A DNA stretch of 64,000 nucleotides from NCBI GenBank assembly GCA_029624735.1, contig JARSSM010000013.1, forward strand, positions 40,441 through 104,440, in the 5' to 3' direction. The DNA is from Defluviicoccus sp. (GTDB taxonomy: Bacteria; Pseudomonadota; Alphaproteobacteria; Rhodospirillales; Defluviicoccaceae). Below the pieces are notes generated by a model that saw only the letters and a program-made list of their open reading frames with translations, had not been told where the DNA came from and did not search any database. Shown here one piece after another: positions 24,736 to 32,934 of this stretch; the first letter of the stretch is position 1, and every line of letters starts with the position of its first letter. The translations under genes were made by a program, and so were the position numbers.

Positions 24736-25995
24736 TCACGCCGCGGAGCCGACAAAATCGCGGCCAAAGATGAGATCGCCACGCATGCGATCGATGGCCG
24801 TGCCGGCTCGGATCATTTCGAGATACCAAAGGCCGTCGGCGGTATCGCCGAACAGCACCACCCCGGCCAGCTGCTGGGAGCCGCCGATCCGGCGGATGAC
24901 CAGCTTCTTGTAGGTCGAACGGCCCGGGTCGCTGAGGATGATCTCCTCGCAGCCTTCGCCGCCGAGGAAGTCGCCCGCCGAGAACACCGGCACGCCGGAG
25001 ACCTTCAGGTTGGTGGCAAGGACAGTCCCGTTGTAGCCGGCCTCCTCCCCTAACAGCGCCTGCGCCAGCACCCGCGCCTGGGCATAGGCGGGCTCGACCA
25101 GGCCGTAGCACTGGCCGCGGTGTTCGGCGCACTCACCGATGGCGAAGATGCCGGGCGCCGAGGTGGCGAGCGCGTCATCGACGATGATGCCGCGGTTGCA
25201 GGCGAGGCCGGCGGCGCGCGCAAGTTCGGCCTCCGGGCGGATGCCGATGGCGAAGACAACAAGGCCGCCTTCTATCCGCCGCCCGTCCTTGAGCAGCACG
25301 CCGTCCGCCTTCCCATCGCCTTCGATCGCTGCCGTCTCCGCCTGCAGGATGACGTCGATCCCTTTCGCCTCGATCGCCTGGCGAAGGAGTGCCGCGGCGC
25401 GCGCGTCGAGCTGGCGCTCCATCAGCCGGTCCATCAGGTGGAGCAGCGTGACGCCGATGCCGGCCCGGGCCAGTCCGTAGGCGGCCTCGATGCCGAGCAA
25501 TCCGCCGCCGATGACGATGGCGCGCTCCCCTGCGGTGGCGAGATCGCGCATCGCCGCGATGTCCGCTAGGTCACGAAAGGTCAGAACGCCTCGCAGTTCC
25601 GAGCCCGGCACCGGCGGCCGGATCGGGTTGGAACCGGTTGCCAGCACCGCGCGGTCGAAGGACAAGTGCCGGCCGCTTGCGAGCGTGAGCGTGCCGGCGC
25701 CAGCATCGAGGCCTGTCGCCGCGTCGCCCGTGATCAGTTGAATGCCGTGATCGGCGTACCAGCGGTGATCGCGCAGCCGGATGTCGTCCTCGCCGATCTC
25801 GCCTGCCAGCAGTGACGACAACAGGACCCGGTTGTAGGCAGGCTGCGGCTCCTTGCCGACGATGGTAATCGCGTAGCGGCCGGGCGCGCGCTGGACGATT
25901 TCCTCGACGAGGCGCAAGCCCGCCATGCCATTGCCGACGACGGCCAGATGTTCGCGGTGCTGATCGGTCGGAGCAGTCTCGGGATCCGTCTGCAT
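24736..25995 (-). CDS. FAD-dependent NAD(P)H oxidoreductase, NirB N-terminal-like
   Basis: 419 residues from the ATG at 25995 (MQTDPETAPTD), 7 bases after the GAF gene stop; a longer frame to 26040 would overlap that gene. Two Rossmann motifs are visible: LAVVGNGMAGLRLVEE for FAD and VIGGGLLGIEAAYGLARAG for NAD(P)H. A third block, IFAIGECAEHRG, contacts FAD. The C-terminal NLKVSGVPVFSAGDF segment is characteristic of NADH-dependent nitrite reductase large subunits, but the siroheme part of NirB is missing. It therefore resembles stand-alone NADH-linked electron donors in nitrate operons. It likely delivers electrons to NirA or to the BFD domain of NasA. Cytoplasmic. Confidence 0.88.
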   Translation of the reverse strand: MQTDPETAPTDQHREHLAVVGNGMAGLRLVEEIVQRAPGRYAITIVGKEPQPAYNRVLLSSLLAGEIGEDDIRLRDHRWYADHGIQLITGDAATGLDAGAGTLTLASGRHLSFDRAVLATGSNPIRPPVPGSELRGVLTFRDLADIAAMRDLATAGERAIVIGGGLLGIEAAYGLARAGIGVTLLHLMDRLMERQLDARAAALLRQAIEAKGIDVILQAETAAIEGDGKADGVLLKDGRRIEGGLVVFAIGIRPEAELARAAGLACNRGIIVDDALATSAPGIFAIGECAEHRGQCYGLVEPAYAQARVLAQALLGEEAGYNGTVLATNLKVSGVPVFSAGDFLGGEGCEEIILSDPGRSTYKKLVIRRIGGSQQLAGVVLFGDTADGLWYLEMIRAGTAIDRMRGDLIFGRDFVGSAA

Positions 25996-26002
25996 GGCTG
26001 GC

Positions 26003-27016
26003 CTACAGGTACCAGGCGACGACGGCCTTGATGGCCGCATTGGCGATGACCGGCATGGCGACCATCGTGGTGAGCCCGGCCTCGGCGGTCGAAGCGGCGA
26101 TCATCGCCGGCTCACTGGTCAGCTCGCTCGCGAGTGCCGGTGCCCCGGTACGCCAAACATGACCGAGCAGGCCGCCATCCGGCGGGACCACGACGCCGCG
26201 GTAGACCGATGCCAAGTCGGCGGCATGCTCGCAGTAGCCGGCGTGGAGGATGAGACCGCCGTGGTCGGCATCAGGAATCCAGGACTCGAACCGCCGCGCG
26301 ATCGGCGTGCCGAGTGCCGAGAGCAGGGTGAGCACCCAGGTGCCTTCACCTTCGCGGCCGCAGGGAATGCCGATGCCATGGTTGATGCCGACGCGCTCGG
26401 CGTCCGCCCAGCGCAGGAACTGGCGCGAGCGGCCGAGGTCCTCCATGATCACCGGCATTGCCGTCGCCCACACCCGGCCGGGCAGCCCGATGCCATGCAT
26501 GAACTTGATGTGGCGAGAATTCCATTCGAGCGCGTCGGCGGTGCCATAGTAGCCGTCCACCAGCCCCATCTCGACCGACCCTGGCGGGGTGTGCCAAAGC
26601 TCGATCGCGCCGACGTGCTCGCGGTCGTCACCGCAGAACAGCACCAGCACGGCGATGAGGAACTGGCCGGCAAAGATCGGCAGGGCCACCGCGCAAGTGA
26701 GACCGGCAGCGCTGGCCGCCTCGCCGCGCTTGAAGTACGAGTTGGTCAGGTCCTTGAGGACGATCGGATGCCCCGCCGCCCAGGCCTTGCCCGGCAATCC
26801 CTCGTCATAGCCGAACTGGGTCTGCTGGCTCACGGCCTCGAACGCGCGGAGCGGTCCGTACAGGCCGGCGCCTAGCTCAAGCTGTTTGCGATCCGCCGTC
26901 GGCACCCAGATCTCGGTGGCGCGGATGAACGGCTGCTTCGTGGGAGCCGCCGCGAAGCGGCCGGCAACGGCACCGGCAACGTCTCCAGCGGGCGCGGAGA
27001 AAGGCTGCGCGGTCAT
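26003..27016 (-). CDS. GAF-domain protein of the nitrate operon
   Basis: 337 residues with GAF-like modules. Three related turns, GLPGKAWAAGHPIV, GLPGRVWATAMPVI and GLLGHVWRTGAPAL, mark successive modules, and the second contains SRQFLRWADAERVG and GIGIPC. No kinase, cyclase, DNA-binding or membrane domain is present, so it can only act as a small-molecule or redox-sensing partner. It lies between nrtCD (3-base gap) and the NirB-like flavoprotein (7 bases), so it is co-expressed with transport and reduction. GAF proteins at this position are not part of the textbook Nrt/Nas set. A role in tuning nitrate uptake or reductase activity is inferred from context only. Confidence 0.8.
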   Translation of the reverse strand: MTAQPFSAPAGDVAGAVAGRFAAAPTKQPFIRATEIWVPTADRKQLELGAGLYGPLRAFEAVSQQTQFGYDEGLPGKAWAAGHPIVLKDLTNSYFKRGEAASAAGLTCAVALPIFAGQFLIAVLVLFCGDDREHVGAIELWHTPPGSVEMGLVDGYYGTADALEWNSRHIKFMHGIGLPGRVWATAMPVIMEDLGRSRQFLRWADAERVGINHGIGIPCGREGEGTWVLTLLSALGTPIARRFESWIPDADHGGLILHAGYCEHAADLASVYRGVVVPPDGGLLGHVWRTGAPALASELTSEPAMIAASTAEAGLTTMVAMPVIANAAIKAVVAWYL

Positions 27017-27019
27017 CGA

Positions 27020-28729
27020 TCAGGCCGCCTTCTTCGCGCCGGTGGCAGACTTTCCGCCGCCGCCGGCCGATCCGGCCTGCTCATACTCTTCGAGGAAGGT
27101 CAGCAGCGCCTCGCGGTAACGGTAGTAGTCCGGGTGCTCAAGCAACGCCGTGCGCGTCCGCGGCCGCGGGATGTCGACCTCCATGATGTTGCCGATGCGG
27201 GCGTTGGGGCCGTTGGTCATCATGACAACCCGGTCGGCGAGCAGGATCGCCTCGTCGACGTCGTGGGTCACGCAGATCGCGGTGACCTGGGTGCGCGACC
27301 ACACCTCCATCAGCACTTCCTGCAGGTCCCAGCGGGTCAGCGAGTCGAGCATGCCGAACGGCTCGTCGAGCAGCAGCAGCTTCGGCGACAGCGCAAAGGC
27401 GCGGGCGATCCCCACCCGCTGCTTCATGCCGTTCGACAACTCCGACGCGCGCTTGTGCATGGCATCGCCAAGGCCGACGCGGTCGAGATAGTAGGCGACG
27501 ACGTCGCGGCGTTCGGCGCGGCTGACGTGCGGATAGACGCGATCGACGCCGAGCGCGACGTTCTCAGCCGCGGTCATCCACGGGAACAGGCTCGGCGCCT
27601 GGAAGACAACGCCGCGGTCAGGCCCGGCCGAGTTGATCTCCCGCCGGTCGAGGATGATGCCGCCGCCGCTGACGTCGGCCAGCCCGGCCACCATCGACAG
27701 CACGGTCGACTTGCCACAGCCGGAATGGCCGATGAGCGAGATGAACTCGCCCTTCTGCATCGTCAGGCTGAAGTCTTCGACCACCGTCAGCGGGCCCTTC
27801 GGTGTCGGGAACACCTTCGATACCTTGGAGAACTCCACGTAGCGGGCGCTGATCGGGCTGTCGGCGCGCTCGCGGTAGGCCTTCGGCGGCGCTTTGCTGA
27901 CGCTGATCGGCACCACTGACGGTGCAGCCAACGTTTCATCATGAGCGGCGCTGCGCGTGTTGCCGATTGCCATCAAGTACTCGGTAATGTCCTTGCGCAG
28001 GCCGCGGTAGGCCGGCGAGTGGTTCATTGCCGTCCGGTCGCGCGGCCGTTCCAGTGGCACCTTGAACTCAGGGCCCAGCGTCGCCCGCGGGCCGGGCGTA
28101 AGCGGGATGATCCGGTCGGCGAGCAGGATTGCCTCGTCGACGTCGTTGGTGATGAGGACGACCGTCTTCCGCTCCCGTTCCCAGATCTGGACGATCTCGT
28201 CCTGCAGCTTGGCGCGGGTCAGCGCATCGAGGGCGGAGAGCGGCTCGTCGAGCAGCAGGATCTCCGGGCGCATGGCGAGTGCGCGGGCGACCGCTACCCG
28301 CTGCCGCATCCCACCGGAAAGTTCCGCCGGCCGCCGTTCGAGCGCGTGCGACAGGCCGACCATCTCGATGTATTTTCGCGTGAGCTCGTCGCGCTCGGCG
28401 CGGTTCTGGTTCCTGAAGACGGCATCCACGGCCAGCGCCACATTGCCGTAGACGGTCAGCCACGGCATCAGCGAGTAGCTCTGGAACACCACGCCGCGTT
28501 CCGGACCGGGACCGGCGACCGGCTTGCCCTGCAGCCGGACCTGCCCGGCATCGGGCTGCACGAGCCCCGCGATCGTCGAGATCAGCGTCGTCTTGCCCGA
28601 TCCGGAGAAGCCGACGATGGCAATGAACTCGCCTCGGTCGATGCGCAGGTTGATGTCGTGCAGCACCTCGCTGCGGCCGCTGCCGCTGCCGTAGGACTTG
28701 CTGACGCCGTCGAGCTCGAGAAATGTCAT
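27020..28729 (-). CDS. Nitrate ABC transporter ATP-binding protein, two ATPase domains fused (NrtC/NrtD-like)
   Basis: 569 residues from the ATG at 28729, which has AAGGAG nine bases upstream; the frame extends 11 codons further without such a site. It powers nitrate uptake with NrtA and NrtB. Domain 1 (about 1-250) has Walker A GFSGSGKTT, signature LSGGMRQRV, Walker B LLLDEP and a switch region reading LITNDVDEA, with Asn where His is usual. After a ~50-residue linker, domain 2 (about 300-550) has GHSGCGKST, a signature reading LSNGMKQRV, LLLDEP and intact CVTHDVDEA. There is no NrtA-like C-terminal solute domain, unlike cyanobacterial NrtC. It follows nrtB by 19 bases and precedes the GAF gene by 3. 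Confidence 0.9.
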   Translation of the reverse strand: MTFLELDGVSKSYGSGSGRSEVLHDINLRIDRGEFIAIVGFSGSGKTTLISTIAGLVQPDAGQVRLQGKPVAGPGPERGVVFQSYSLMPWLTVYGNVALAVDAVFRNQNRAERDELTRKYIEMVGLSHALERRPAELSGGMRQRVAVARALAMRPEILLLDEPLSALDALTRAKLQDEIVQIWERERKTVVLITNDVDEAILLADRIIPLTPGPRATLGPEFKVPLERPRDRTAMNHSPAYRGLRKDITEYLMAIGNTRSAAHDETLAAPSVVPISVSKAPPKAYRERADSPISARYVEFSKVSKVFPTPKGPLTVVEDFSLTMQKGEFISLIGHSGCGKSTVLSMVAGLADVSGGGIILDRREINSAGPDRGVVFQAPSLFPWMTAAENVALGVDRVYPHVSRAERRDVVAYYLDRVGLGDAMHKRASELSNGMKQRVGIARAFALSPKLLLLDEPFGMLDSLTRWDLQEVLMEVWSRTQVTAICVTHDVDEAILLADRVVMMTNGPNARIGNIMEVDIPRPRTRTALLEHPDYYRYREALLTFLEEYEQAGSAGGGGKSATGAKKAA

Positions 28730-28748
28730 GGGTCGAAGCTCCTTGGGC

Positions 28749-29858
28749 TCAGCGGGTGGCACTGTGGGTGACGGCGGACTGCAGCGCCATCATGCTGCGA
28801 TCGAGGACGAAGCCGATGATGCCGATGGTGAAAACGGCGACCATGATGCGGGCGAGCGAGGACGAGGAGCCGTTCTGGAACTCGTCCCACACGAACTTGC
28901 CGAGGCCCGGGTTCTGCGCCAGCATTTCGGCGGCGATCAGCACCATCCAGCCAACCCCGAGCGAGAGCCGGAGGCCGGTGAAGATGTACGGCAGCGCCGA
29001 CGGCAGCACGAGCTTGCGGACCTTGGTCCAGGTGGTCAGCTGCAGGACCCGCCCGACGTTGGTCAGGTCCTTGTCGATCGAAGACACACCGATCGCGGTG
29101 TTGATCAAGGTCGGCCACAGCGAGCACAGCGTCACCGTGATTGCCGAGTTGAGGAACGACTTCTCGAACATCGGGTTGGCGCTGGTGTAGACGGCGCTGA
29201 CCACCATCGTCACGATCGGCAGCCAGGCCAGCGGCGAGACCGGCTTGAACACCTGGATTAGCGGGTTGAGGGCGGCATTGATCGTCTGGGAGAGGCCGCA
29301 CAGGATTCCCAATGGAACAGCAATCAGGGCAGCCAGGACAAACCCCGTGAAGACGGTGATAAGGCTGGTTGCAATCTGGTCGAAGTAGGTCGGCTTGCCG
29401 GTATAGGAACGAGACTTGATCTCGGCGTTGGGGTCCTCGGCCAGGCGTTCGGCATTGCGCTGCGCCTGGCGCTCATAGAAGGCCGCGGCGCGGGCGCGCT
29501 CGGCGACGTGATCGGCCGTGAGGTTCTGCGCCTCCGCCCACACCTGGGCGGGCCCTGGAACCGCACCGAGGCTGGTCTGTACCGACGGCGCGACCCATGC
29601 CCAGAGGACGAGGAAGGTCACGATCGCGGTCAGGGGGACGCCGAGCTGGGTCCAGATCTGCCCGAGTTGCTCCCGAGGGTTCACGCCGATGGCGAGGCGT
29701 GCGACCGGCGCGATCCAGCCGAGACCGAGCATGCCGAGGTATCCGGCGGCGCGGTCGATGCCGCTGCGCAGCTGTGCGCGAGTCTTGGCGACAATGGCGG
29801 GCGGCGGTGGCACGTCGGTAGCGACGGCAGGTTTGATGGTGGTCGTGGTCGTGCTCAT
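28749..29858 (-). CDS. nrtB: Nitrate ABC transporter permease
   Basis: 369 residues, inner-membrane permease. About six hydrophobic helices lie after a long N-terminal region (residues 1-150) that includes one helix (LTAIVTFLVLWAWVAP) and a charged segment (ERARAAAFYERQAQRNAERL). The permease coupling loop is visible as TWTKVRKLVLPSALPYIFTGLRLSLGVGWMVLIAAEML, with the EAA-type pattern that contacts the ATPase. The C-terminal LDRSMMALQ segment is typical of the NrtB/SsuC/TauC family. Nitrate rather than taurine or sulfonate is assigned by position between nrtA and nrtCD in the nas operon. 28 bases from nrtA. Confidence 0.92.
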   Translation of the reverse strand: MSTTTTTIKPAVATDVPPPPAIVAKTRAQLRSGIDRAAGYLGMLGLGWIAPVARLAIGVNPREQLGQIWTQLGVPLTAIVTFLVLWAWVAPSVQTSLGAVPGPAQVWAEAQNLTADHVAERARAAAFYERQAQRNAERLAEDPNAEIKSRSYTGKPTYFDQIATSLITVFTGFVLAALIAVPLGILCGLSQTINAALNPLIQVFKPVSPLAWLPIVTMVVSAVYTSANPMFEKSFLNSAITVTLCSLWPTLINTAIGVSSIDKDLTNVGRVLQLTTWTKVRKLVLPSALPYIFTGLRLSLGVGWMVLIAAEMLAQNPGLGKFVWDEFQNGSSSSLARIMVAVFTIGIIGFVLDRSMMALQSAVTHSATR

Positions 29859-29886
29859 CGTCCCTCAATCCGTCAAATGATCGGGT

Positions 29887-31317
29887 TTACTTCTGCGCCT
29901 GACCGACGACGCGGTTACCTTCGACGCGCTGGTCGCCCTTGAGGCCGATAACCTGCTGATTCAGGTACGCGTTCGGCGTGTGGCCGTCGTAAGTCAGGCC
30001 GTCGATGAAGGCGTTGGTCGGTTCGCGGTAGCCGTCGGTATTCCAGGGAAAATCGGCTTCTTTGGCCTTGCCTTCGTCGACCAGCAGGCGGGCCGCCTTC
30101 AAGTAGATGTCCGGCCGGTAGACCTTCTTTGCCGTCTCCGCGAACCAGGCGTCGGGCTTGGCCTCTGGGATCTGGCCCCAGCGCCGCATCTGCGTCAGAT
30201 ACCAGACGGCATCAGAGTAGTAGGGATAGGTTCCGAAGTAGCGGAAGAAGGCATTGAAGTCGGGAACGGATCGCTTATCGCCCTTTTCGTACTCGAACGT
30301 GCCGGTCATCGAGTTGGCAATGACGGCTTCATCGGCGCCGACATACTCCGGCTTGGCGAGGATCTTGACCGCTTCCTTGCGATTGGCGTTGTTGTTCTCG
30401 TCGAGCCACTGGCCCGCCCGGATCAGCGCCTTCACAAGTGCGAGGTGCGTGTTCGGATGCTTCTCCGCCCACGCCGCGGTAACGCCGAACACTTTCTCGG
30501 GATTGTTCTTCCAGATCTCATAGTCGGTGATGACGGGAACGCCGATGCCCTTGAACACCGCCTGCTGGTTCCACGGCTCGCCAACGCAGTAGCCTGAGAT
30601 GGTGCCGGCTTCGAGCGTTGCCGGCATCTGCGGCGGTGGCGTTACCGAAAGGAAGACGTCGGCCTGGATCTGGCCAGAGATGTCGGTGGGCGAGTATAGG
30701 CCGGGATGGATACCACCGGCGGCCAGCCAATAGCGCAGCTCGTAATTGTGGGTCGAGACCGGGAACACCATTCCCATGTTGAACGGCCGGCCCTGGGCTT
30801 TGAATTTGTCGACCGCCGGTTTCAGGTACTTGGCGTCGATCGGGTGCTGCGGCTTGCCGTCGGCCGTCTTTGGCAGGCCCGGCTTCATCATCTCCCAGAC
30901 TTCGTTGGAGACGGTGATCCCGTTGCCGTTCAGGTCCATGCTGAAGGCGGTGATCACGTGCGCCTGGGTGCCGAAGCCGATGGTGGCCCCCAGCGGCTGG
31001 CCGGCCAGCATGTGCGCGCCGTCGAGCTCGCCGGTGATCACCCGGTCCAACAGCACCTTCCAGTTGGCCTGCGGCTCCAGGGTGACGAAAAGGCCCTCGT
31101 CTTCGAAGAAGCGCTTCTCGTAGGCGATGGCGAGCGGCGCCATGTCGGTCAGCTTGATGAAGCCGAGCCGGAGTTCTTCCTTCTCGAGGGCGAGGGGCTT
31201 TGCCATCGCCGGGCAGGCTGCTGCGAGGAGGCCGAGGAAGACCGCCGCGAAGCCGGCGAGACCGGCTCGTCTGGGTGCGCCCGCGGTTGCGGCCCATCTG
31301 CTTGAGATTATCGACAT
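29887..31317 (-). CDS. nrtA: Nitrate/nitrite-binding protein of ABC transporter
   Basis: 476 residues from the ATG at 31317, which has GGAAGGA upstream; the frame runs on to 31542 but only through the leader RNA. The N-terminus ([24 protein letters not shown]) is an export signal; the AAAC could also be a weak lipobox, and NrtA is a lipoprotein in cyanobacteria. Family motifs are [48 protein letters not shown] and [12 protein letters not shown]. It binds nitrate in the periplasm. It is the first structural gene after the NasT leader at 31405-31470, and a paralogue of NasS (31695-32906), with which it shares the ELRYW and CVGEPW blocks. Confidence 0.93.
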   Translation of the reverse strand: MSIISSRWAATAGAPRRAGLAGFAAVFLGLLAAACPAMAKPLALEKEELRLGFIKLTDMAPLAIAYEKRFFEDEGLFVTLEPQANWKVLLDRVITGELDGAHMLAGQPLGATIGFGTQAHVITAFSMDLNGNGITVSNEVWEMMKPGLPKTADGKPQHPIDAKYLKPAVDKFKAQGRPFNMGMVFPVSTHNYELRYWLAAGGIHPGLYSPTDISGQIQADVFLSVTPPPQMPATLEAGTISGYCVGEPWNQQAVFKGIGVPVITDYEIWKNNPEKVFGVTAAWAEKHPNTHLALVKALIRAGQWLDENNNANRKEAVKILAKPEYVGADEAVIANSMTGTFEYEKGDKRSVPDFNAFFRYFGTYPYYSDAVWYLTQMRRWGQIPEAKPDAWFAETAKKVYRPDIYLKAARLLVDEGKAKEADFPWNTDGYREPTNAFIDGLTYDGHTPNAYLNQQVIGLKGDQRVEGNRVVGQAQK

Positions 31318-31404
31318 CTCGAAAATTTTCCTTCCATCGCTGCCGTCGCCGCGTCCGGCATGAGCCGGCGTGTGCATCTGCGACCTCGGGCCGAAACTCG
31401 GGTC

Positions 31405-31447
31405 AAAAAAAAGGCCACTGGTCCCATTGACTGGGAGCGACAGCGGC
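31405..31447 (-). terminator. Intrinsic terminator in the nas leader
   Basis: On the minus strand GCCGCTG (31441-31447) pairs with CAGTGGC (31414-31420), enclosing an inner TCCCA/TGGGA stem, and eight T follow (31405-31412). This is a Rho-independent terminator 90 bases before nrtA. Its 5' arm overlaps the loop and 3' arm of leader hairpin 2, so the two structures exclude each other. Confidence 0.8.
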
Positions 31448-31470
31448 TTTGCGTCGCGCGCCCTTGCGCA
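31440..31470 (-). promoter_or_regulatory. NasT (ANTAR) two-hairpin antitermination element
   Basis: Transcribed from the minus strand, two adjacent hairpins with six-base loops. Hairpin 1 (31455-31470) is TGCGC-AAGGGC-GCGCG. Hairpin 2 (31440-31454) is ACGC-AAAGCC-GCTGT with one bulged T. Both loops have A at position 1 and G at position 4, the rule known for RNA bound by ANTAR proteins. Hairpin 2 uses the same bases as the terminator 5' arm. nasT is encoded just upstream, so nitrate-dependent antitermination of the nrtA-nasA operon is the direct reading. Confidence 0.82.
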
Positions 31471-31512
31471 GGGCGCCATGTGTGGCAGCAGCGTTGGTGC
31501 CGCGACAAACGA

Positions 31513-31528
31513 AGCAATCACTATGCCA
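31513..31528 (-). promoter_or_regulatory. Probable sigma-54 promoter of the nrtA-nasA operon
   Basis: TGGCATAGTGATTGCT on the minus strand keeps the essential GG (-24) and GC (-12) at the correct spacing and matches the TGGCACG-N4-TTGCW consensus at all but two fixed positions. Transcription would start about 12 bases downstream, near 31501, giving a leader of about 30 bases before hairpin 1. NtrC/sigma-54 control is usual for nas operons. No clear NtrC site was found. Confidence 0.6.
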
Positions 31529-31669
31529 TCGCCTGCCGCCAAGGGTTTATCCCTGTTCCAGGGGCACTTAGTGCTCTTTACCGGCGGTCGCGAGAAGTTG
31601 CGCTGGCACGATTTTGGGCAAGCGCTGCCCTTGGAGTGATCGTTGCTCTAAATTTGGGCAGCAGATGCG

Positions 31670-31694
31670 CCGGCCGTTTGGAACTGGCGGCCGG
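31670..31694 (-). terminator. Hairpin directly after nasS
   Basis: CCGGCCG (31670-31676) and CGGCCGG (31688-31694) are exact inverted repeats with an 11-base loop, beginning next to the nasS stop codon. There is no long U-run. It may reduce read-through from nasTS into the nrtA leader, or protect the message end. Confidence 0.4.
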
Positions 31695-32906
31695 TTACGC
31701 CAGGTAAGCGTCGATATTGGTTGGATCGAAGGGCCGGTGATCGAACAGATCGAGTTCGTCCGAAGCCTCAATCCCAGGGCCGTCCGCCATCGTGTGTGGC
31801 CCCCATGCCGCCCCGGCCAATGCCGCACGATAGACGTCAGGCCGAAAGATGGAGCGGATCACGGCCTCGTCGCCAGGGCGCCGCACCGCCTGCCGCCAGC
31901 GTACCATTTGGCTGTAGATCCACAGCGCATGCTCGACGGATGGCAGATTGGCGCCGTTGCGATGCAGAACGAGAAAATCGTCGACGGCACGGTGCTCAAG
32001 TCCCGATCCGGTCAGGATTTCACCGCAAAGCGCGCGCGCAACAACCCCTTCCGGCATGCCGAGGTACTCCGGCGCCGCCAGCAGTGTCGCAAGCTCGTGG
32101 CAATTGACAGGATCGTCCGCCCAGGCGGCGGCGCGATCGAGGGCGCGGATCAGCGCCGCGAGAACGGCCCCGTTTTGGGACGCCCAGACCTTCGGAACGC
32201 CCACCACCTTCTCCATGCCGTGCCGCCAAAGCTTTGCCTTGCTGACAATGATCCGGCCAAGGTTGGCCTCGACAGCAACGCTGCTCCACGGCTCGCCGAC
32301 ACAAAAGCCATCGATGTGGCCATCACGCAGACTGTCCACCATCAACGGCGGCGGTACGACGACCAGGCGAACGTCGTTATCGGGATCGATGCCGCTGGCC
32401 GCCATCCAATAGCGCAATTCATAGTTATGGCACGAGAAGGGGTACACCATTCCGAAGGTCAGCGGCGCACGCCCCTCTGCCTGGCGTTGCGCGATAACCC
32501 GGTGGAGCGCCCGGCCGGCGGCGGCAACATCATCCCAAGCTGGGAAGCCGTCACCTTGCGCCATTGCATCATGGAGGGTGTTGGAGACGGTGATGGCGTT
32601 CCCGTTGCGGTTCAGGCAAAACGGGACCTGCATCGGCATCGGGATCTGATTGATGCCGAGGGTGGTTGCGATCGGCATGCCTGCCAGCATCTGCGCACCG
32701 TGCAGGTGGCCGAGCGCCACCTTGTCGCGGATGTTGGCCCAGGACACCTCGCGGCTGAGACGCAAGTCGATGCCTTCGCGCACGGCGAAGCCGCGCTCGC
32801 GCGCCACCGCGAGGACAGCGCAATCCGTCAACGGGATGAAGCCCAAGGTGATGGTCGGCAAGTGCCGAGCATCTCTCCGCGTCTGTGGTTCCACCTCCCA
32901 CGTCAT
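31695..32906 (-). CDS. nasS: Nitrate sensor NasS (NrtA-like, cytoplasmic)
   Basis: 403 residues from the ATG at 32906; a TTG at 32948 inside the nasT end is an alternative that would add 14 residues. NrtA-type fold without a signal peptide, so cytoplasmic. Motifs shared with NrtA are ITLGFIPLTDCAVLAVARE, GAQMLAGMPIA, NYELRYWMAASGI and GFCVGEPWSSVAV. In this family NasS holds NasT inactive in the absence of nitrate and releases it when nitrate or nitrite binds. It lies directly after nasT and directly before the nas leader. With the TTG start the two genes would overlap by 14 bases. Confidence 0.9.
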   Translation of the reverse strand: MTWEVEPQTRRDARHLPTITLGFIPLTDCAVLAVARERGFAVREGIDLRLSREVSWANIRDKVALGHLHGAQMLAGMPIATTLGINQIPMPMQVPFCLNRNGNAITVSNTLHDAMAQGDGFPAWDDVAAAGRALHRVIAQRQAEGRAPLTFGMVYPFSCHNYELRYWMAASGIDPDNDVRLVVVPPPLMVDSLRDGHIDGFCVGEPWSSVAVEANLGRIIVSKAKLWRHGMEKVVGVPKVWASQNGAVLAALIRALDRAAAWADDPVNCHELATLLAAPEYLGMPEGVVARALCGEILTGSGLEHRAVDDFLVLHRNGANLPSVEHALWIYSQMVRWRQAVRRPGDEAVIRSIFRPDVYRAALAGAAWGPHTMADGPGIEASDELDLFDHRPFDPTNIDAYLA

Positions 32907-32934
32907 CACCTGATTGTCCCTCACCGATGCGGCC

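Noticed and set aside
31564..31574. GCACTTAGTGC palindrome upstream of the sigma-54 element as an NtrC site
   Set aside because: Half-sites are only three bases apart, while NtrC sites have GCAC and GTGC seven apart; left unassigned.
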